A stretch of 35,859 nucleotides of DNA from Nodosilinea sp. P-1105 (GTDB lineage Bacteria > Cyanobacteriota > Cyanobacteriia > Phormidesmidales > Phormidesmidaceae): contig NZ_SMDQ01000060.1 of assembly GCF_012911975.1 (NCBI RefSeq), positions 1 through 35,859 of the forward strand, read 5' to 3'. A program made the position numbers and the translations under genes. Below, one piece after another: positions 14,230 to 23,702 of this stretch. The notes under the pieces are model-generated. The model was not told the DNA's origin, searched no databases, and saw only the letters and a list, made by a program, of their open reading frames with translations. Each line of letters begins with the position of its first letter. Position 1 is the stretch's first letter.

Positions 14230-17200
14230 ATGCAAATTCTCCACGGCACCTGGATTCCAGAATCTGGAAACGACTTTATTCGTTCGGGGCTGTTTTGCCT
14301 GTGGGTTGAAACGACTGAAAAGCGGCGTTTTCGTAAGCCCAACCAGCGCCATCCCCGGCAGTTAATGGGGGAAGATCTGGCAACCCTGCTGGCCAACGAA
14401 CTGGGCATTAAGCCACCCAACGGCCCAACACTGGAAGCATTAATTCAGCCCAAATTTTTTCTGCTGCCCACCGTCGAGGGGCAGCCCTTACCGTCCCTAG
14501 AACTGTCGCGATATCTGGAGGAGGACCTACCTGAAGCCTTCGACTTTGAGTACTGGCAGGTGGATTGCTATCCCACCCTGGCATCTACCAAAACCAGCAC
14601 CTACGGCAAATCGACCGTTAACAGCGTCGTGCCCCTACTGAATGACCTGCATTTCATCGCCATGCACCAACTCACCGAGATGCAGTTGGGGGCAGATTTG
14701 CTATTTTGGTTCCACTTCACCCAAGCTCTAAAGCGGATTATCTTCAAAGACCAGTACATTCCGGCCCTGAAGTATCGGGAGTTGGAAACCGCTAAAGCCT
14801 CTCGAACCAAACGCAAACCCAAGACCAGGGGAAACACCAAGTTTGAAATCTACCCCGGCTGGGAGTTCATTGGTGAAGAGTACGAAACTGCCCTGCAGCA
14901 CTATGTAGACTACATGCCGATGATCTGTGCGGCGGGGTTTGCAGAAGCGCCGAAAACGCCGGAATTTTACGATCGCCTCTCCCTGCTGCGTCACTTTTCC
15001 GACTGCTTGCTAATGGACATCATCGCCCACACCTACACCACCCAGGGCTACGAGAAAACCATTGCAGATTCAGTCATTTACGCCTGTCTGAAACAGTCCA
15101 ACGGTGGCACCTATTGGACCACCGAAGATCGGCTGGAACAGTTCAAACAGTGGCAGGCCTGGCGAGACAGAATCGTCCGCACCCAGACTGACCAGCCCTT
15201 TTACCTCTACTTTCACTTGCAAGACCCGGTGCAGCCAGAAGACCCCTGGCGGTTGCAGTTTCAAGTGGCTCCCAAGCACGATCCCTCCCTCAAGGTAGCC
15301 CTGGAGGACTACTGGTCCATGCGCCCCAAACAGCAGACCCAGGTGAAAGCTCAACTGGGAGGTGAGTTTGAGCAAAATCTGCTGCTGAACCTGGGGTATG
15401 CCGCTCGCATCTATCCCGACCTGTGGCAGGGGCTGGAGACCGATCAGCCCGTTGGTATCACCCTGAATTTGGATGCTGCCTTTAACTTTCTCAAAGAATC
15501 GGCCTGGGTGCTAGAAAACGCCGGATACAAGGTGATCGTCCCCGCCTGGTGGACGCCGAAGGGGCGGCAGCGGGCGAAAGTGCGCCTTAAGGCCAAGGGC
15601 AAATCCCTGGGGGGCAACGACAAGGCCAAGAGCTACTTTTCGTTTGAAACCCTGGTGCAGTATCAGTATGAGCTGGCCATCGGCGGCGAAAAGGTGACCG
15701 AGCAGGAGTGGAACCAACTGGTTAACGCCAAAACCCCCCTGGTCAAGTTTCGAGGCCAGTGGATAGAGCTAGATCAGGACAAAATGCAGCAAATGCTGGA
15801 GTTCTGGAAAACTCAGCAGGCCGAAAACCCGGAAATGAGCCTGATGGACTTCATCAAGCTGACAGCAGCAGGGGATGGCGAAGAGCTGGAGGTGGACTGC
15901 GATCGCAACGATGCCTTGGCCGAGATGCTAGAGAAACTTAGCGATCGCGGCCAGCTCCAGCCAGTGGATAATCCCCAGACGTTTCAAGGCAACCTGCGGG
16001 AATACCAGAAACGAGGCGTTGCCTGGCTGCAATACCTAGAACAGCTGGGTCTAAATGGCTGTCTGGCCGATGATATGGGTCTGGGCAAAACCGTCCAGGT
16101 GATCGCCCGCCTGGTGCAGGAGCGGGAACTGGCCCAGGCCGAACAACAGCGAATTCCGCCGACCTTACTGATTGCCCCCACGTCCGTCATCGGCAACTGG
16201 TTCCACGAAATCCACAAATTTTCGCCCCAGATTCGGGCCACAGTGCACCATGGTAGCGATCGCGCCAAGGACACCAAACCCTTCAAACAACTTTGCCGAG
16301 AACACGACATTGTCATTACCTCCTTTGCCCTGGCCCGCAAGGATGCCAAGCTGGTCAACGGCATCGAGTGGCATCGGATTGTGCTGGATGAAGCCCAGAA
16401 CATCAAAAACCCCAAGGCAGCCTTAACCAAAGCCATCCTCAAGTTCTCCTCCCCCCATCGCCTGGCCCTCACCGGTACCCCCATCGAAAACCGACTGATG
16501 GATCTGTGGTCTATCTTCAACTTTTTGAATCCAGGCTATCTCGGCACCCAGGCCCAGTTTCGCCGCAGCTTTGAACTACCCATCCAAAAAGACAACAACC
16601 CCCGACAGTCGGCCACCCTGAAAAAGCTGGTGGAGCCATTTATTTTGAGGCGGGTGAAGACAGATCAAGCGATCATCAAAGACCTGCCAGATAAGGTGGA
16701 GCAAAAGCTGTTTTGCAACCTGACCAAAGAACAAGCTTCCCTCTACGAAGCCGTGATTACCGATGTGGAAGAGCAGCTGAAGAGCAGCGATGGTATTCAG
16801 CGCAAGGGGTTAATTCTCGCCACCCTGATGAAACTGAAGCAGGTGTGCAATCACCCAATGCAGTTTTTGCAAGACGGCAGCGACTTTACAGCCCATCGCT
16901 CCCACAAGCTCACCCGCCTCACCGAAATGGTCGAAGAAGTGATGGCCGAAGGGGAAAGCCTACTAGTGTTCACCCAGTTCACTGAGCTGGGGGCAGCCCT
17001 AGAAAAGTACCTGCGCCACACCTGCCACTTCAATACCTACTACCTCCATGGCGGCACCTCCCGTAACAAGCGGGAAGCGATGATCACCCAGTTTCAAGAC
17101 CCCGGGACGGACCCCTCCGCCTTTGTCCTTTCCCTGAAAGCGGGGGGGGTGGGCATCACGTTGACCAAAGCCAACCACGTCTTCCACTTCGACCGCTGGT

Positions 17201-17442
17201 GGAACCCTTCTGTGGAAGACCAGGCCACGGATCGCGCCTTCCGCATCGGTCAGAAGAAGAATGTTTTTGTCCACAAGTTTGTTGCGATCGGCACTCTGGA
17301 AGAACGCATTGACCAGATGATTGAGGACAAGAAGAAATTGGCGGGCTCCATCGTCGGTTCAGATGAATCCTGGCTGACGGAGTTAGATAATGATGCCTTT
17401 CGGGAACTGATATCCCTGAACAAGAGTGCGATCATGGAGTGA
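14230..17442 (+). CDS. SNF2-family DEAD/DEAH helicase (HepA-like)
   Basis: A 1070-residue Swi2/Snf2 ATPase. The N-terminal 500 residues, beginning MQILHGTWIP, are the variable region usual for bacterial members. The helicase core has motif I DDMGLGKT (near 613), motif II DEAQ (near 720), motif III LTGTPIENR (near 748), then GGVGITLTKANHV and the C-terminal motif VI DRAFRIGQKKNV. Such proteins translocate on double-stranded DNA and remodel nucleoprotein or stalled RNA polymerase. This exact class is routinely followed by a SWIM zinc-finger gene, as it is here, which suggests a joint function. Confidence 0.95.
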   Translation: MQILHGTWIPESGNDFIRSGLFCLWVETTEKRRFRKPNQRHPRQLMGEDLATLLANELGIKPPNGPTLEALIQPKFFLLPTVEGQPLPSLELSRYLEEDLPEAFDFEYWQVDCYPTLASTKTSTYGKSTVNSVVPLLNDLHFIAMHQLTEMQLGADLLFWFHFTQALKRIIFKDQYIPALKYRELETAKASRTKRKPKTRGNTKFEIYPGWEFIGEEYETALQHYVDYMPMICAAGFAEAPKTPEFYDRLSLLRHFSDCLLMDIIAHTYTTQGYEKTIADSVIYACLKQSNGGTYWTTEDRLEQFKQWQAWRDRIVRTQTDQPFYLYFHLQDPVQPEDPWRLQFQVAPKHDPSLKVALEDYWSMRPKQQTQVKAQLGGEFEQNLLLNLGYAARIYPDLWQGLETDQPVGITLNLDAAFNFLKESAWVLENAGYKVIVPAWWTPKGRQRAKVRLKAKGKSLGGNDKAKSYFSFETLVQYQYELAIGGEKVTEQEWNQLVNAKTPLVKFRGQWIELDQDKMQQMLEFWKTQQAENPEMSLMDFIKLTAAGDGEELEVDCDRNDALAEMLEKLSDRGQLQPVDNPQTFQGNLREYQKRGVAWLQYLEQLGLNGCLADDMGLGKTVQVIARLVQERELAQAEQQRIPPTLLIAPTSVIGNWFHEIHKFSPQIRATVHHGSDRAKDTKPFKQLCREHDIVITSFALARKDAKLVNGIEWHRIVLDEAQNIKNPKAALTKAILKFSSPHRLALTGTPIENRLMDLWSIFNFLNPGYLGTQAQFRRSFELPIQKDNNPRQSATLKKLVEPFILRRVKTDQAIIKDLPDKVEQKLFCNLTKEQASLYEAVITDVEEQLKSSDGIQRKGLILATLMKLKQVCNHPMQFLQDGSDFTAHRSHKLTRLTEMVEEVMAEGESLLVFTQFTELGAALEKYLRHTCHFNTYYLHGGTSRNKREAMITQFQDPGTDPSAFVLSLKAGGVGITLTKANHVFHFDRWWNPSVEDQATDRAFRIGQKKNVFVHKFVAIGTLEERIDQMIEDKKKLAGSIVGSDESWLTELDNDAFRELISLNKSAIME

Positions 17443-17631
17443 CGCGCTTAAATTTCGGTCACAATCACGATCCAGTGGTTGGGTTGGCTGGTGGGAAGGG
17501 GGTTTAATGAAAGAACGAAGTAAAGTCCGAAGGGCAAAAGGGGTCATGAACATCTATTTGTTGTTGTCCTTTAGGATTCATTCCTCAATTCAGCAATGCC
17601 TGGAATATCGTCAGACTTTAAGGAGTGCATG

Positions 17632-18465
17632 ATGAGTCAATTCAGCCGCACCTGGTGGGGACAAAAATTTATCGAGGCCATGGAAGGTCTGACCGACTCC
17701 GGTCGCCTCAGCCGGGGGCGGTCCTACGCCAAGGGTAACAAGGTAAAAGCCTTCGACATTAAAGACGGTATCGTATCGGCCCAGGTGCGGGGGTCTGTGA
17801 ATCCTTACTTTGGGGTGTACGAAGAACCCCTCTACACCACCACCATCGAGTTTCAACCCATCAGTGCGGCCAAGTGGTCTGCCGCCATTGCCCTGATTGC
17901 CTCCAAAGCCAGCTTGATTTCCCGGCTGCTGCTGAATGAAATTCCTGACAACATCGAAGATACGTTTAAGCAGCTCAACCTCAACCTGCTACCTGGCAGC
18001 CGCAAAGACTTCAAATCCACCTGCTCCTGCCCAGACTGGAGTAATCCCTGCAAACATATTGCTGGGGTCTATTATTTAGTAGCCGCCGAGTTGGATCAAA
18101 ATCCCTTTTTGCTATTTGAGTTGCGGGGGCTGTCTAAAGCTGATTTGATGCAAGAGCTGGCTAAATCGCCTTTGGGGCAGGCCCTAGCAGCAGAGCTCCA
18201 GCTTCAAAAGCAAGCTCCTCAGCCTGTAGAGGCTTACTACACTTCCCTCAACACCATCAACCCCGACACCTGTGAAAACCTGCGTGATTTTTGGCATGGT
18301 ACCAAACGCTTGCCCCAAACCATGGAGCCATTACCTCAGGTCACCGTTTCGGGGATTCCGGTCAAAAAGCAGGGGGATTTTCCAGCCTTTTGGCATCGAG
18401 ACAATTCTTTTATTGAAGCGATGACAACCCTATACCAGCAGGTTAAGACTAAGGGGCAGCTGTAA
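17632..18465 (+). CDS. SWIM zinc-finger protein
   Basis: A 277-residue protein starting MSQFSRTWWGQKFIEAMEGL. AAGGAG lies six bases before the ATG at 17632 (an adjacent ATG at 17629 is also possible). The SWIM motif CSCPDWSNPCKHIAGVYY, near residues 132-150, gives the C-x-C-x(n)-C-x-H zinc ligands. SWIM domains bind DNA or protein partners. Position just after the SNF2 gene, on the same strand, matches a recurrent bacterial pair; I infer the two act together. The gap of about 190 bases between them contains no other gene. Confidence 0.9.
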   Translation: MSQFSRTWWGQKFIEAMEGLTDSGRLSRGRSYAKGNKVKAFDIKDGIVSAQVRGSVNPYFGVYEEPLYTTTIEFQPISAAKWSAAIALIASKASLISRLLLNEIPDNIEDTFKQLNLNLLPGSRKDFKSTCSCPDWSNPCKHIAGVYYLVAAELDQNPFLLFELRGLSKADLMQELAKSPLGQALAAELQLQKQAPQPVEAYYTSLNTINPDTCENLRDFWHGTKRLPQTMEPLPQVTVSGIPVKKQGDFPAFWHRDNSFIEAMTTLYQQVKTKGQL

Positions 18466-18469
18466 GGTT

Positions 18470-18660
18470 GACGACCGATCACAGCGCCAACCGCACCGCC
18501 CACTGGGCCACCTACCGCAACACCAAAGGCAGTACCGATGACGCCTGCGCCTGCTGCACCAATGCCGGTGCCCACGGGACCAGCGCCCTGTTCTCCAGTA
18601 ATCGAGTCAGGCTTGCTGTCGGGATTGAGTTCAGGATCGGCGTTGGAGTTGACAACTGGT
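18470..18660 (-). pseudogene. Remnant of a glycine-zipper protein
   Basis: The minus strand can be read as DSITGEQGAGPVGTGIGAAG followed by more alternating Gly/Ala/Val ending in GGAVGAVIG. This is the signature segment of a family of small bacterial proteins with a D-P-I-T-G-x-P-G-x-H-P-V-G-T-G motif followed by a glycine zipper. Here the first His is lost and the C-terminal part is missing: homology ends next to the stop of the SWIM gene. I see no good start. It is probably a decayed gene. Confidence 0.55.
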
Positions 18661-18693
18661 GAGTTCGCGGCTCTGGGCGATCGCGAGGCCCTA

Positions 18694-19605
18694 TCACCCT
18701 TCAATAAACAGCGCTTGAGCCGGGTTAAACTCGGCCTCCAGGTCAGTGACGGTGTCATCCAGGTTAGCCTCAGTCGGCACGATCCGGGTCGCTTCTAGAC
18801 CGCCAAAGTCAAACAGGTCTGGGTCCGCCAGCTGAGACGGTGACACCTGTTGCAAACTGCGAAATAGGTTGTCGGCCCGGCCCGGCCATTGCTTTTCCCA
18901 GGCTTGCAGCATCTGCTTAATTTGAGCCCGCTGCAAGTTCCCCTGGGAGCCGCACAGGGTGCAGGGAATGATCGGAAACTCCCGGTAGCGGGCGTAGCGG
19001 GCGATGTCGTTTTCGGGGCAGTAGGCCAGGGGCCGAATCAGGATGTGACGGCGATCGTTGGTCAACAGCTTCGGGGGCATGGCCTTCAGCCGTCCCCCGT
19101 GGAACAGGTTGAGAAACAGGGTTTCGATCATGTCGTCTCGGTGGTGACCCAAAGCGATTTTGGTGGCCCTCTCTTCCGCCGCCACCCGATACAAAATGCC
19201 CCGCCGCAGCCGGGAGCATAGCCCGCACATGGTCTTCCCCTCTGGAATCACCCGCTTGACGGTGCTGTAGGTGTCTTGCTCGATAATTCGGTAGGGCACC
19301 CCGATCGCCTCAAAGTACTCGGGCAGCACCTCCGCCGGAAAGCCCGGCTGCTTTTGGTCTAAATTCACCGCCAACAGCTCGAAGGGGATGGGGGCACGGC
19401 GCTGCAAGTGCATCAAAATATCTAGCAGGGTGTGGGAGTCTTTACCGCCCGAGACGCAGACCATGACCCGATCGCCCGCCTGGATCATGCCGTAGTCATG
19501 AATGGCCTGACCCACCCGCGATCGCAGGAACCCTTGCAGTTTCTTAAAGCTGTTGGACCTGGGCTGCTTGGGGGCGGCCATGGGTGAGACGTCTGCAGAT
19601 GACAT
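18694..19605 (-). CDS. ttcA: tRNA 2-thiocytidine synthetase TtcA
   Basis: A 303-residue TtcA, the ATP-dependent iron-sulfur enzyme that thiolates cytidine 32 in tRNA. The PP-loop SGGKDS lies near residue 52, and the two CxxC pairs, CGLC (near 127) and CTLC (near 217), hold the cluster with its neighbours. [19 protein letters not shown] is a further family motif. Length and start (MSSADVSP) are normal. It stands alone between the glycine-zipper remnant and the metallophosphoesterase, both on its own strand. Confidence 0.95.
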   Translation of the reverse strand: MSSADVSPMAAPKQPRSNSFKKLQGFLRSRVGQAIHDYGMIQAGDRVMVCVSGGKDSHTLLDILMHLQRRAPIPFELLAVNLDQKQPGFPAEVLPEYFEAIGVPYRIIEQDTYSTVKRVIPEGKTMCGLCSRLRRGILYRVAAEERATKIALGHHRDDMIETLFLNLFHGGRLKAMPPKLLTNDRRHILIRPLAYCPENDIARYARYREFPIIPCTLCGSQGNLQRAQIKQMLQAWEKQWPGRADNLFRSLQQVSPSQLADPDLFDFGGLEATRIVPTEANLDDTVTDLEAEFNPAQALFIEG

Positions 19606-19705
19606 GGCGATTCTAGTTGCAATACCGAGAGACCATTTTAAGCCGCTGTGTCAGTCGATGGGTGGATTGCCGTTATCCCGTCGGGTGCATCCGCGCAGCA
19701 ATGCA

Positions 19706-20818
19706 CTACGTCGATGGCCACAGTAAGGTGGCGTGGTTGTCCAAGCTCTGGGGTTGACCGTCCGCATCCACCGCATTAAACGGTGCCAACACCTGGCCCA
19801 CATGGGGGGGCAAAGCGGCAAAGTCAAACTGGGGATCCCCAGCGGCGATGGTGCACCAGAAGTTTCTTAGGTGAGGGGCAGCAGCCTCGGCTTCCGCCTG
19901 GGACAGGTTGAGGGGCGGACTGGTGAGAAATTTGGTCATAAACCCCTGGGAGCGATCGCACATCCACTGGTACGACATGCCCTGTAAATCTGGCCAGGGG
20001 TCAACTGCGGTCAAACGATGCGATCGCACCTCCACCCGCAAGCCTGCCTCCCCCCACTCCACCTCCACCAGGCGATAGGGGTGGGGGTAACTGACGATGG
20101 AGCCGGTCAGCACCTCACACAGCTCTCCCTGGCGGGCAATGTCCTGGACATGCAGATGGCCCGTAAACATCAGCCGTACCCCCGCCGCCTGCAAACGCTG
20201 AATCAACGCCTGGTTGTTATCCACCATGTAGCGCTGCCCCATGGGGCTCTGGGATTGGCCGGGCAGGTGTTCCAGCACATTGTGGTGCAGCATCACCAGC
20301 ACCAGGTCGTCGCCCGTCTGGGCCAGGGCGGCCTCCAGCCAGTCCAACTGCGCCTGGTCGATGTGGCCGACGCCAATTTGCTCCCCATTGGGCTTAAAGG
20401 CATTGGAATTCAACCCAATCAACCGCACCCCCGGCAAAATTTGGTGGTGGTAGTGTAGGGTTTGGCCATCGCTGTAGCCATGGTCCTGGTACAGGCGGGG
20501 AAAGTCTTGCAGGCCAATGGCGCGATCGCTAGCGTCCCGGGCAATCACATCGTGATTCCCTGGGACCACATAGGTGGGAAACGGCAGCTTTGCCAATCGC
20601 TCGATCAGCCATTCGTGGTTCGCCCATTCCCCATGCTGGGTCAGGTCACCGGGCAACAGCAAAAAGTCTAAATCCAGGGTTTCTAACTGAGCAAAAATTT
20701 GCTCGATGCCAGGAATACTGACTTCCACCAGGTGAAAGCGATAGGGACCGTTGTAAATCGTTTCCGGTCGAGCAATGTGAGGGTCACTAATGATAGCGAA
20801 GCGAAAGCGCTGTCCCAT
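19706..20818 (-). CDS. Calcineurin-like metallophosphoesterase
   Basis: A 370-residue protein with the full metal-binding series: SDPHIA near residue 11 (D-x-H), LLPGDLTQHGEW near 54, VVPGNHDV near 84, MLHHNV near 176 and FTGHLHVQ near 219. These coordinate the two-metal centre of the calcineurin-like superfamily, with a layout close to the CpdA/icc-type cyclic-nucleotide phosphodiesterases. The substrate is not known. There is no signal peptide. An extra C-terminal region of about 100 residues follows the catalytic domain. It is divergent from trmB. Confidence 0.9.
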   Translation of the reverse strand: MGQRFRFAIISDPHIARPETIYNGPYRFHLVEVSIPGIEQIFAQLETLDLDFLLLPGDLTQHGEWANHEWLIERLAKLPFPTYVVPGNHDVIARDASDRAIGLQDFPRLYQDHGYSDGQTLHYHHQILPGVRLIGLNSNAFKPNGEQIGVGHIDQAQLDWLEAALAQTGDDLVLVMLHHNVLEHLPGQSQSPMGQRYMVDNNQALIQRLQAAGVRLMFTGHLHVQDIARQGELCEVLTGSIVSYPHPYRLVEVEWGEAGLRVEVRSHRLTAVDPWPDLQGMSYQWMCDRSQGFMTKFLTSPPLNLSQAEAEAAAPHLRNFWCTIAAGDPQFDFAALPPHVGQVLAPFNAVDADGQPQSLDNHATLLWPST

Positions 20819-20927
20819 GGAAGAATGACACTATTTATTGACAAGCACCTACCAGCCTAGCCCTTAGCCGCCCAATTCGGTAGGGACATGGCATGATAGA
20901 AAACCGACGTTGGAGCGAGGTAGTTCT

Positions 20928-21563
20928 GTGGCCGTTGTTCGGGTGCGTCAGCACGTCAATCCCCTCAGCCAAAAATATCAGGCCCCGGTAGCCATCCCCG
21001 ACTGGTCCCAGGTGTATTCCAACCCCCAACAACCCCTGCACATCGATATTGGCTGCGGCAAGGGGATTTTTTTGCTGCAAATGGCCCAATGTCAACCCGA
21101 CTGGAACTTTTTGGGGTTAGAAATTCGTCGCCCCGTGGTCGACCAAGCCCAAAAACGCCAACAAGAGGCCGGACTGAGCAACCTGCATGTGATGTTTTGC
21201 AATGTCAATATTTCTTTTGAGCACTTGATGCAAAGCTGGGGCGATCGCAACCCCCTGCAGCAGGTATCCATTCAGTTTCCTGACCCCTGGTTCAAAAAGC
21301 GCCACCAAAAACGCCGCGTGCTCCAGCCGGAACTGGTCAGTTCCCTGGCCAAATGGCTTCCCCCCGGTGGCCAGATCATCCTGCAATCAGACGTAGAAGA
21401 GGTGGCCATCGACATGGTCGATCGCCTCAGCGAAAACCCTAACTTCAGCCGTCAGGGGCAGCGCTGGCTACCCGAAAGCCCTTTCCTCGCCCAAACCGAC
21501 CGGGAGCGGGTCACCCTAGAAAAAGGCCAACCCGTCTACCGAGCCATCTTTCAGCGGCAGTGA
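20928..21563 (+). CDS. trmB: tRNA (guanine-N7-)-methyltransferase TrmB
   Basis: A 211-residue SAM-dependent enzyme that makes m7G46 in tRNA. Motif I is HIDIGCGKGIFLL near residue 39. The TrmB signature is FPDPWFKKRHQKRR near residue 118, with the following LQPELV. I take the GTG at 20928 as start: it gives (M)AVVRVRQHVNPLSQKYQ, the normal cyanobacterial N-terminus, and has GGAGCGAGG upstream. The TTG six codons earlier is less likely. It is divergent from the phosphoesterase gene with about 110 bases between. Confidence 0.94.
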   Translation: MAVVRVRQHVNPLSQKYQAPVAIPDWSQVYSNPQQPLHIDIGCGKGIFLLQMAQCQPDWNFLGLEIRRPVVDQAQKRQQEAGLSNLHVMFCNVNISFEHLMQSWGDRNPLQQVSIQFPDPWFKKRHQKRRVLQPELVSSLAKWLPPGGQIILQSDVEEVAIDMVDRLSENPNFSRQGQRWLPESPFLAQTDRERVTLEKGQPVYRAIFQRQ

Positions 21564-21961
21564 GTAACGTAAGTGTGGGATCAAAAAATTCCGGCTCACC
21601 ATCCCCTCCAGGGAGGGGTGCCCGTTCGCGTTCGCGAAGCGTTCCGAGGAAAAGCGTTCCGCAGGAAAGGGTGGGGTGGGTTCTTCGGGCTTGCTTGACC
21701 CACCCCTACCTACTTCGGTAAGTTGCCCCTCCGGGGCCGCTACGCGCTAGCGAAGCCATGCTGCAGGCTATACAGCACAGGCCTCCCAGGAGGGGATCAA
21801 CCCGGCCTTTCCCAAGGAGGGGATGACGTTATTCCAAGCCAAGGCTACTCAGTTTCACCTGACAATCCAAAATCCAAAATCCAAAATCCAAAATTTCTCC
21901 TTCAGAGACACTGCGCATAGGCAAAGCCAGCCCCCAGGACTGACCACATTCAAATCTCCGC
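21564..21961. repeat. Repeat-rich gap after trmB
   Basis: No gene is evident. The stretch has a CCATCCCCTCCAGGGAGGGG palindrome (near 21600), a GTTCGCGTTCGCGAAGCGTTCCG block typical of cyanobacterial dispersed repeats, and direct repeats of AGGAGGGGAT (near 21790-21825). A CATCCCCTCCTGGGAGGGG relative of the first palindrome occurs at about 27541-27560. Confidence 0.7.
21864..21894. repeat. Heptamer array AATCCAA
   Basis: Four and a half perfect copies of the 7-base unit AATCCAA. A shorter, imperfect tract of the same unit is found near 11785-11803. Confidence 0.9.
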
Positions 21962-22993
21962 CTACCGGGACTGAAAGATATTCTGCACCATCTGCTGATC
22001 GCTCCGGGCAATGGCGCCATCCAGTTCAGTCACCTCGCCATCCGCCAGCGACCAACCCAGGGCACCCGTATTCTGCTGGGCCTGGGCCAGGGTTTTTGCC
22101 CCAGGGATGGGGATGGTCCCCTTGGCCATACACCAGTTCAGGGCGACCTGGGCCGGGGTTTTGCCCCGTTCCTCGGCCACGGCTTTGAGGGTCTGCAGCA
22201 GGGGTTGAATCTTGGGTAACAACTGGCGGAACAGCAACCCCCGTAAGCCCTTGGGGTAAGGGCCAGAAGCCGTATACTTGCCGGTCAGCAAGCCCAAGGC
22301 CAGGGGACTGTAGGCAATCAGCCGAATCCCCAGTTGATCACAGAGTTGCTTGAGCTCCAACTGGGTGACCGGATAGGTGGATAGCAGGGAATACTGCACC
22401 TGCAGGCTGGTGATGGGGATGCCCCGCTCCTGAAACCGTTGATGGGCCAGCTTGAGCCGTTTAGGACCAAAATTAGACAGCCCTACCCCTTTCACCTGCC
22501 CCTGGGCAGAGAGGTCCATCAGACCATCTAAAAACGGGCCTTCCTGCCAGGGGGCATAATTTGCTGTCGACCAATGCATCTGCACCAGGTCCACCGGTCG
22601 GCCCAGACGCCGGGCCGAGGCCTCTCCGGCCTTGACCACCGAACCAGCCGTCAACCGCCAGGGGTAAGCCGCCAGCTTAGTGGCGATACAAAGCCGTTCC
22701 TGGTTTGGTCCCTGGTAGCGGTTGGCAAACTGCCCTAGCAACACTTCACTGCGGCCATTCAGCCGTCCGGTGCCGTAGGAATCACCGCTGTCGAACAGGG
22801 TGACCCCGTGGCTGACGCAGTGGTCAAACACCCGCTGCAAGTCCTCATCCATGGTGGGGTCATAGCCCCACAGCAATCGATTACCCCAGGCCCAGGTACC
22901 ACAACCCATCTGGGGTAAGGTGATGGGTTGAACCATGGGTGAATCATCTTGGGTCTCAGTCATGGGAATGGGGGCAAAAGCATCCTCGGGCAA
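21962..22993 (-). CDS. Aldo/keto reductase
   Basis: An NADPH-dependent AKR of 343 residues (or 333 from the ATG at 22963). The active-site set is visible: Asp and Tyr in FDSGDSYGTG (Asp68, Tyr73), Lys in IATKLAAYPW, and His in LVQMHWSTANY. GVGLSNFG, YSLLS, YSPLALGLLTGKY and IPIPGAKTLAQAQQN follow in the expected order for the TIM barrel and cofactor site. The substrate is unknown. The many cyanobacterial relatives are annotated only at family level. It is downstream of the fur-type gene on the same strand, across a gap of about 115 bases. Confidence 0.92.
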   Translation of the reverse strand: MPEDAFAPIPMTETQDDSPMVQPITLPQMGCGTWAWGNRLLWGYDPTMDEDLQRVFDHCVSHGVTLFDSGDSYGTGRLNGRSEVLLGQFANRYQGPNQERLCIATKLAAYPWRLTAGSVVKAGEASARRLGRPVDLVQMHWSTANYAPWQEGPFLDGLMDLSAQGQVKGVGLSNFGPKRLKLAHQRFQERGIPITSLQVQYSLLSTYPVTQLELKQLCDQLGIRLIAYSPLALGLLTGKYTASGPYPKGLRGLLFRQLLPKIQPLLQTLKAVAEERGKTPAQVALNWCMAKGTIPIPGAKTLAQAQQNTGALGWSLADGEVTELDGAIARSDQQMVQNIFQSR

Positions 22994-23109
22994 CGTTAAG
23001 TCTAACCATTAGGATACTCGTAGGTTGGGTGAAACATGGAACGGGATTTCCTTTCTGCCTGCTGCGCCCGAGCGTAGCTCTACTGCCTTTTGCCTTCTGC
23101 CTTTATGTC

Positions 23110-23592
23110 CTAACTCCCCAGACGGTTCTGGCATCGGGGGCAAACACCATAAATTGTAAACTGCGAGTTCAACAACACAAACCCTCGGGTCTGCGTCTCC
23201 CCTGCCCCCACATCTGAGATACTGACCTCTTCAAACTCCTGGACCGCTCCACACTGAACGCACACTAGGTGGTGGTGATGACTGGTAAAGGGGGTACTCA
23301 GTTCGTAGTACTTGCGATCTTCTGCCAACTCTAGCTCTTGCAAAAGCCCTAACCCCACCATCACATGCAGAGCCCGATAAATTGTGGAAATACTAATTTT
23401 CTCCCCTTGTTCCACCAACTGGTGGTGAATCTCCTCAGCACTGAGATGATGATCAAGGGCAACATCCCTGAATAGCTCTAGAATTTTCTGGCGCTGACTG
23501 GTTAGTCTAAAGCCCTCTTTATTAAGCACAGTCTTCAGGTCAGAGCCCGAATTAATCCTGGGTAACGGCTGGTTTGGTTCGGTCATCATCAC
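23110..23592 (-). CDS. Fur-family metalloregulator (Fur/Zur type)
   Basis: A 160-residue repressor. The winged-helix DNA-binding half has RLTSQRQKILELF and the recognition segment ISISTIYRALHVMVGLGLL. The C-terminal half has the metal-site HHHHLVCVQCG and a second Cys pair CPRC near the end, giving the structural zinc site. This layout fits iron-sensing Fur or zinc-sensing Zur; I cannot decide between them. It differs from PerR-like cyanobacterial proteins, which lack one Cys pair. Three palindromic operators lie directly upstream, so it is probably autoregulated. It is divergent from dps. Confidence 0.92.
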   Translation of the reverse strand: MMMTEPNQPLPRINSGSDLKTVLNKEGFRLTSQRQKILELFRDVALDHHLSAEEIHHQLVEQGEKISISTIYRALHVMVGLGLLQELELAEDRKYYELSTPFTSHHHHLVCVQCGAVQEFEEVSISDVGAGETQTRGFVLLNSQFTIYGVCPRCQNRLGS

Positions 23593-23616
23593 AGGTCTAT
23601 CGAGGGCATTAAACTG

Positions 23617-23702
23617 TTGAAAGTCATTTTCAATATTTAATTAATCAACTATTGAAAACCATTTTCGACTTTTGAAATTAATTTATTGAAAACTATTATC
23701 AC
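23617..23702. promoter_or_regulatory. Three tandem Fur/Zur-type operators
   Basis: Sites TTGAAAGTCATTTTCAA (23617-23633), TTGAAAACCATTTTCGA (23652-23668) and TTGAAAACTATTATCAC (23686-23702) share a 7-1-7 style palindrome like those bound by Fur-family proteins. Their starts are 35 and 34 bases apart, so they are evenly phased. The first lies 25 bases before the regulator gene. They could control that gene, the divergent dps, or both. Confidence 0.75.
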
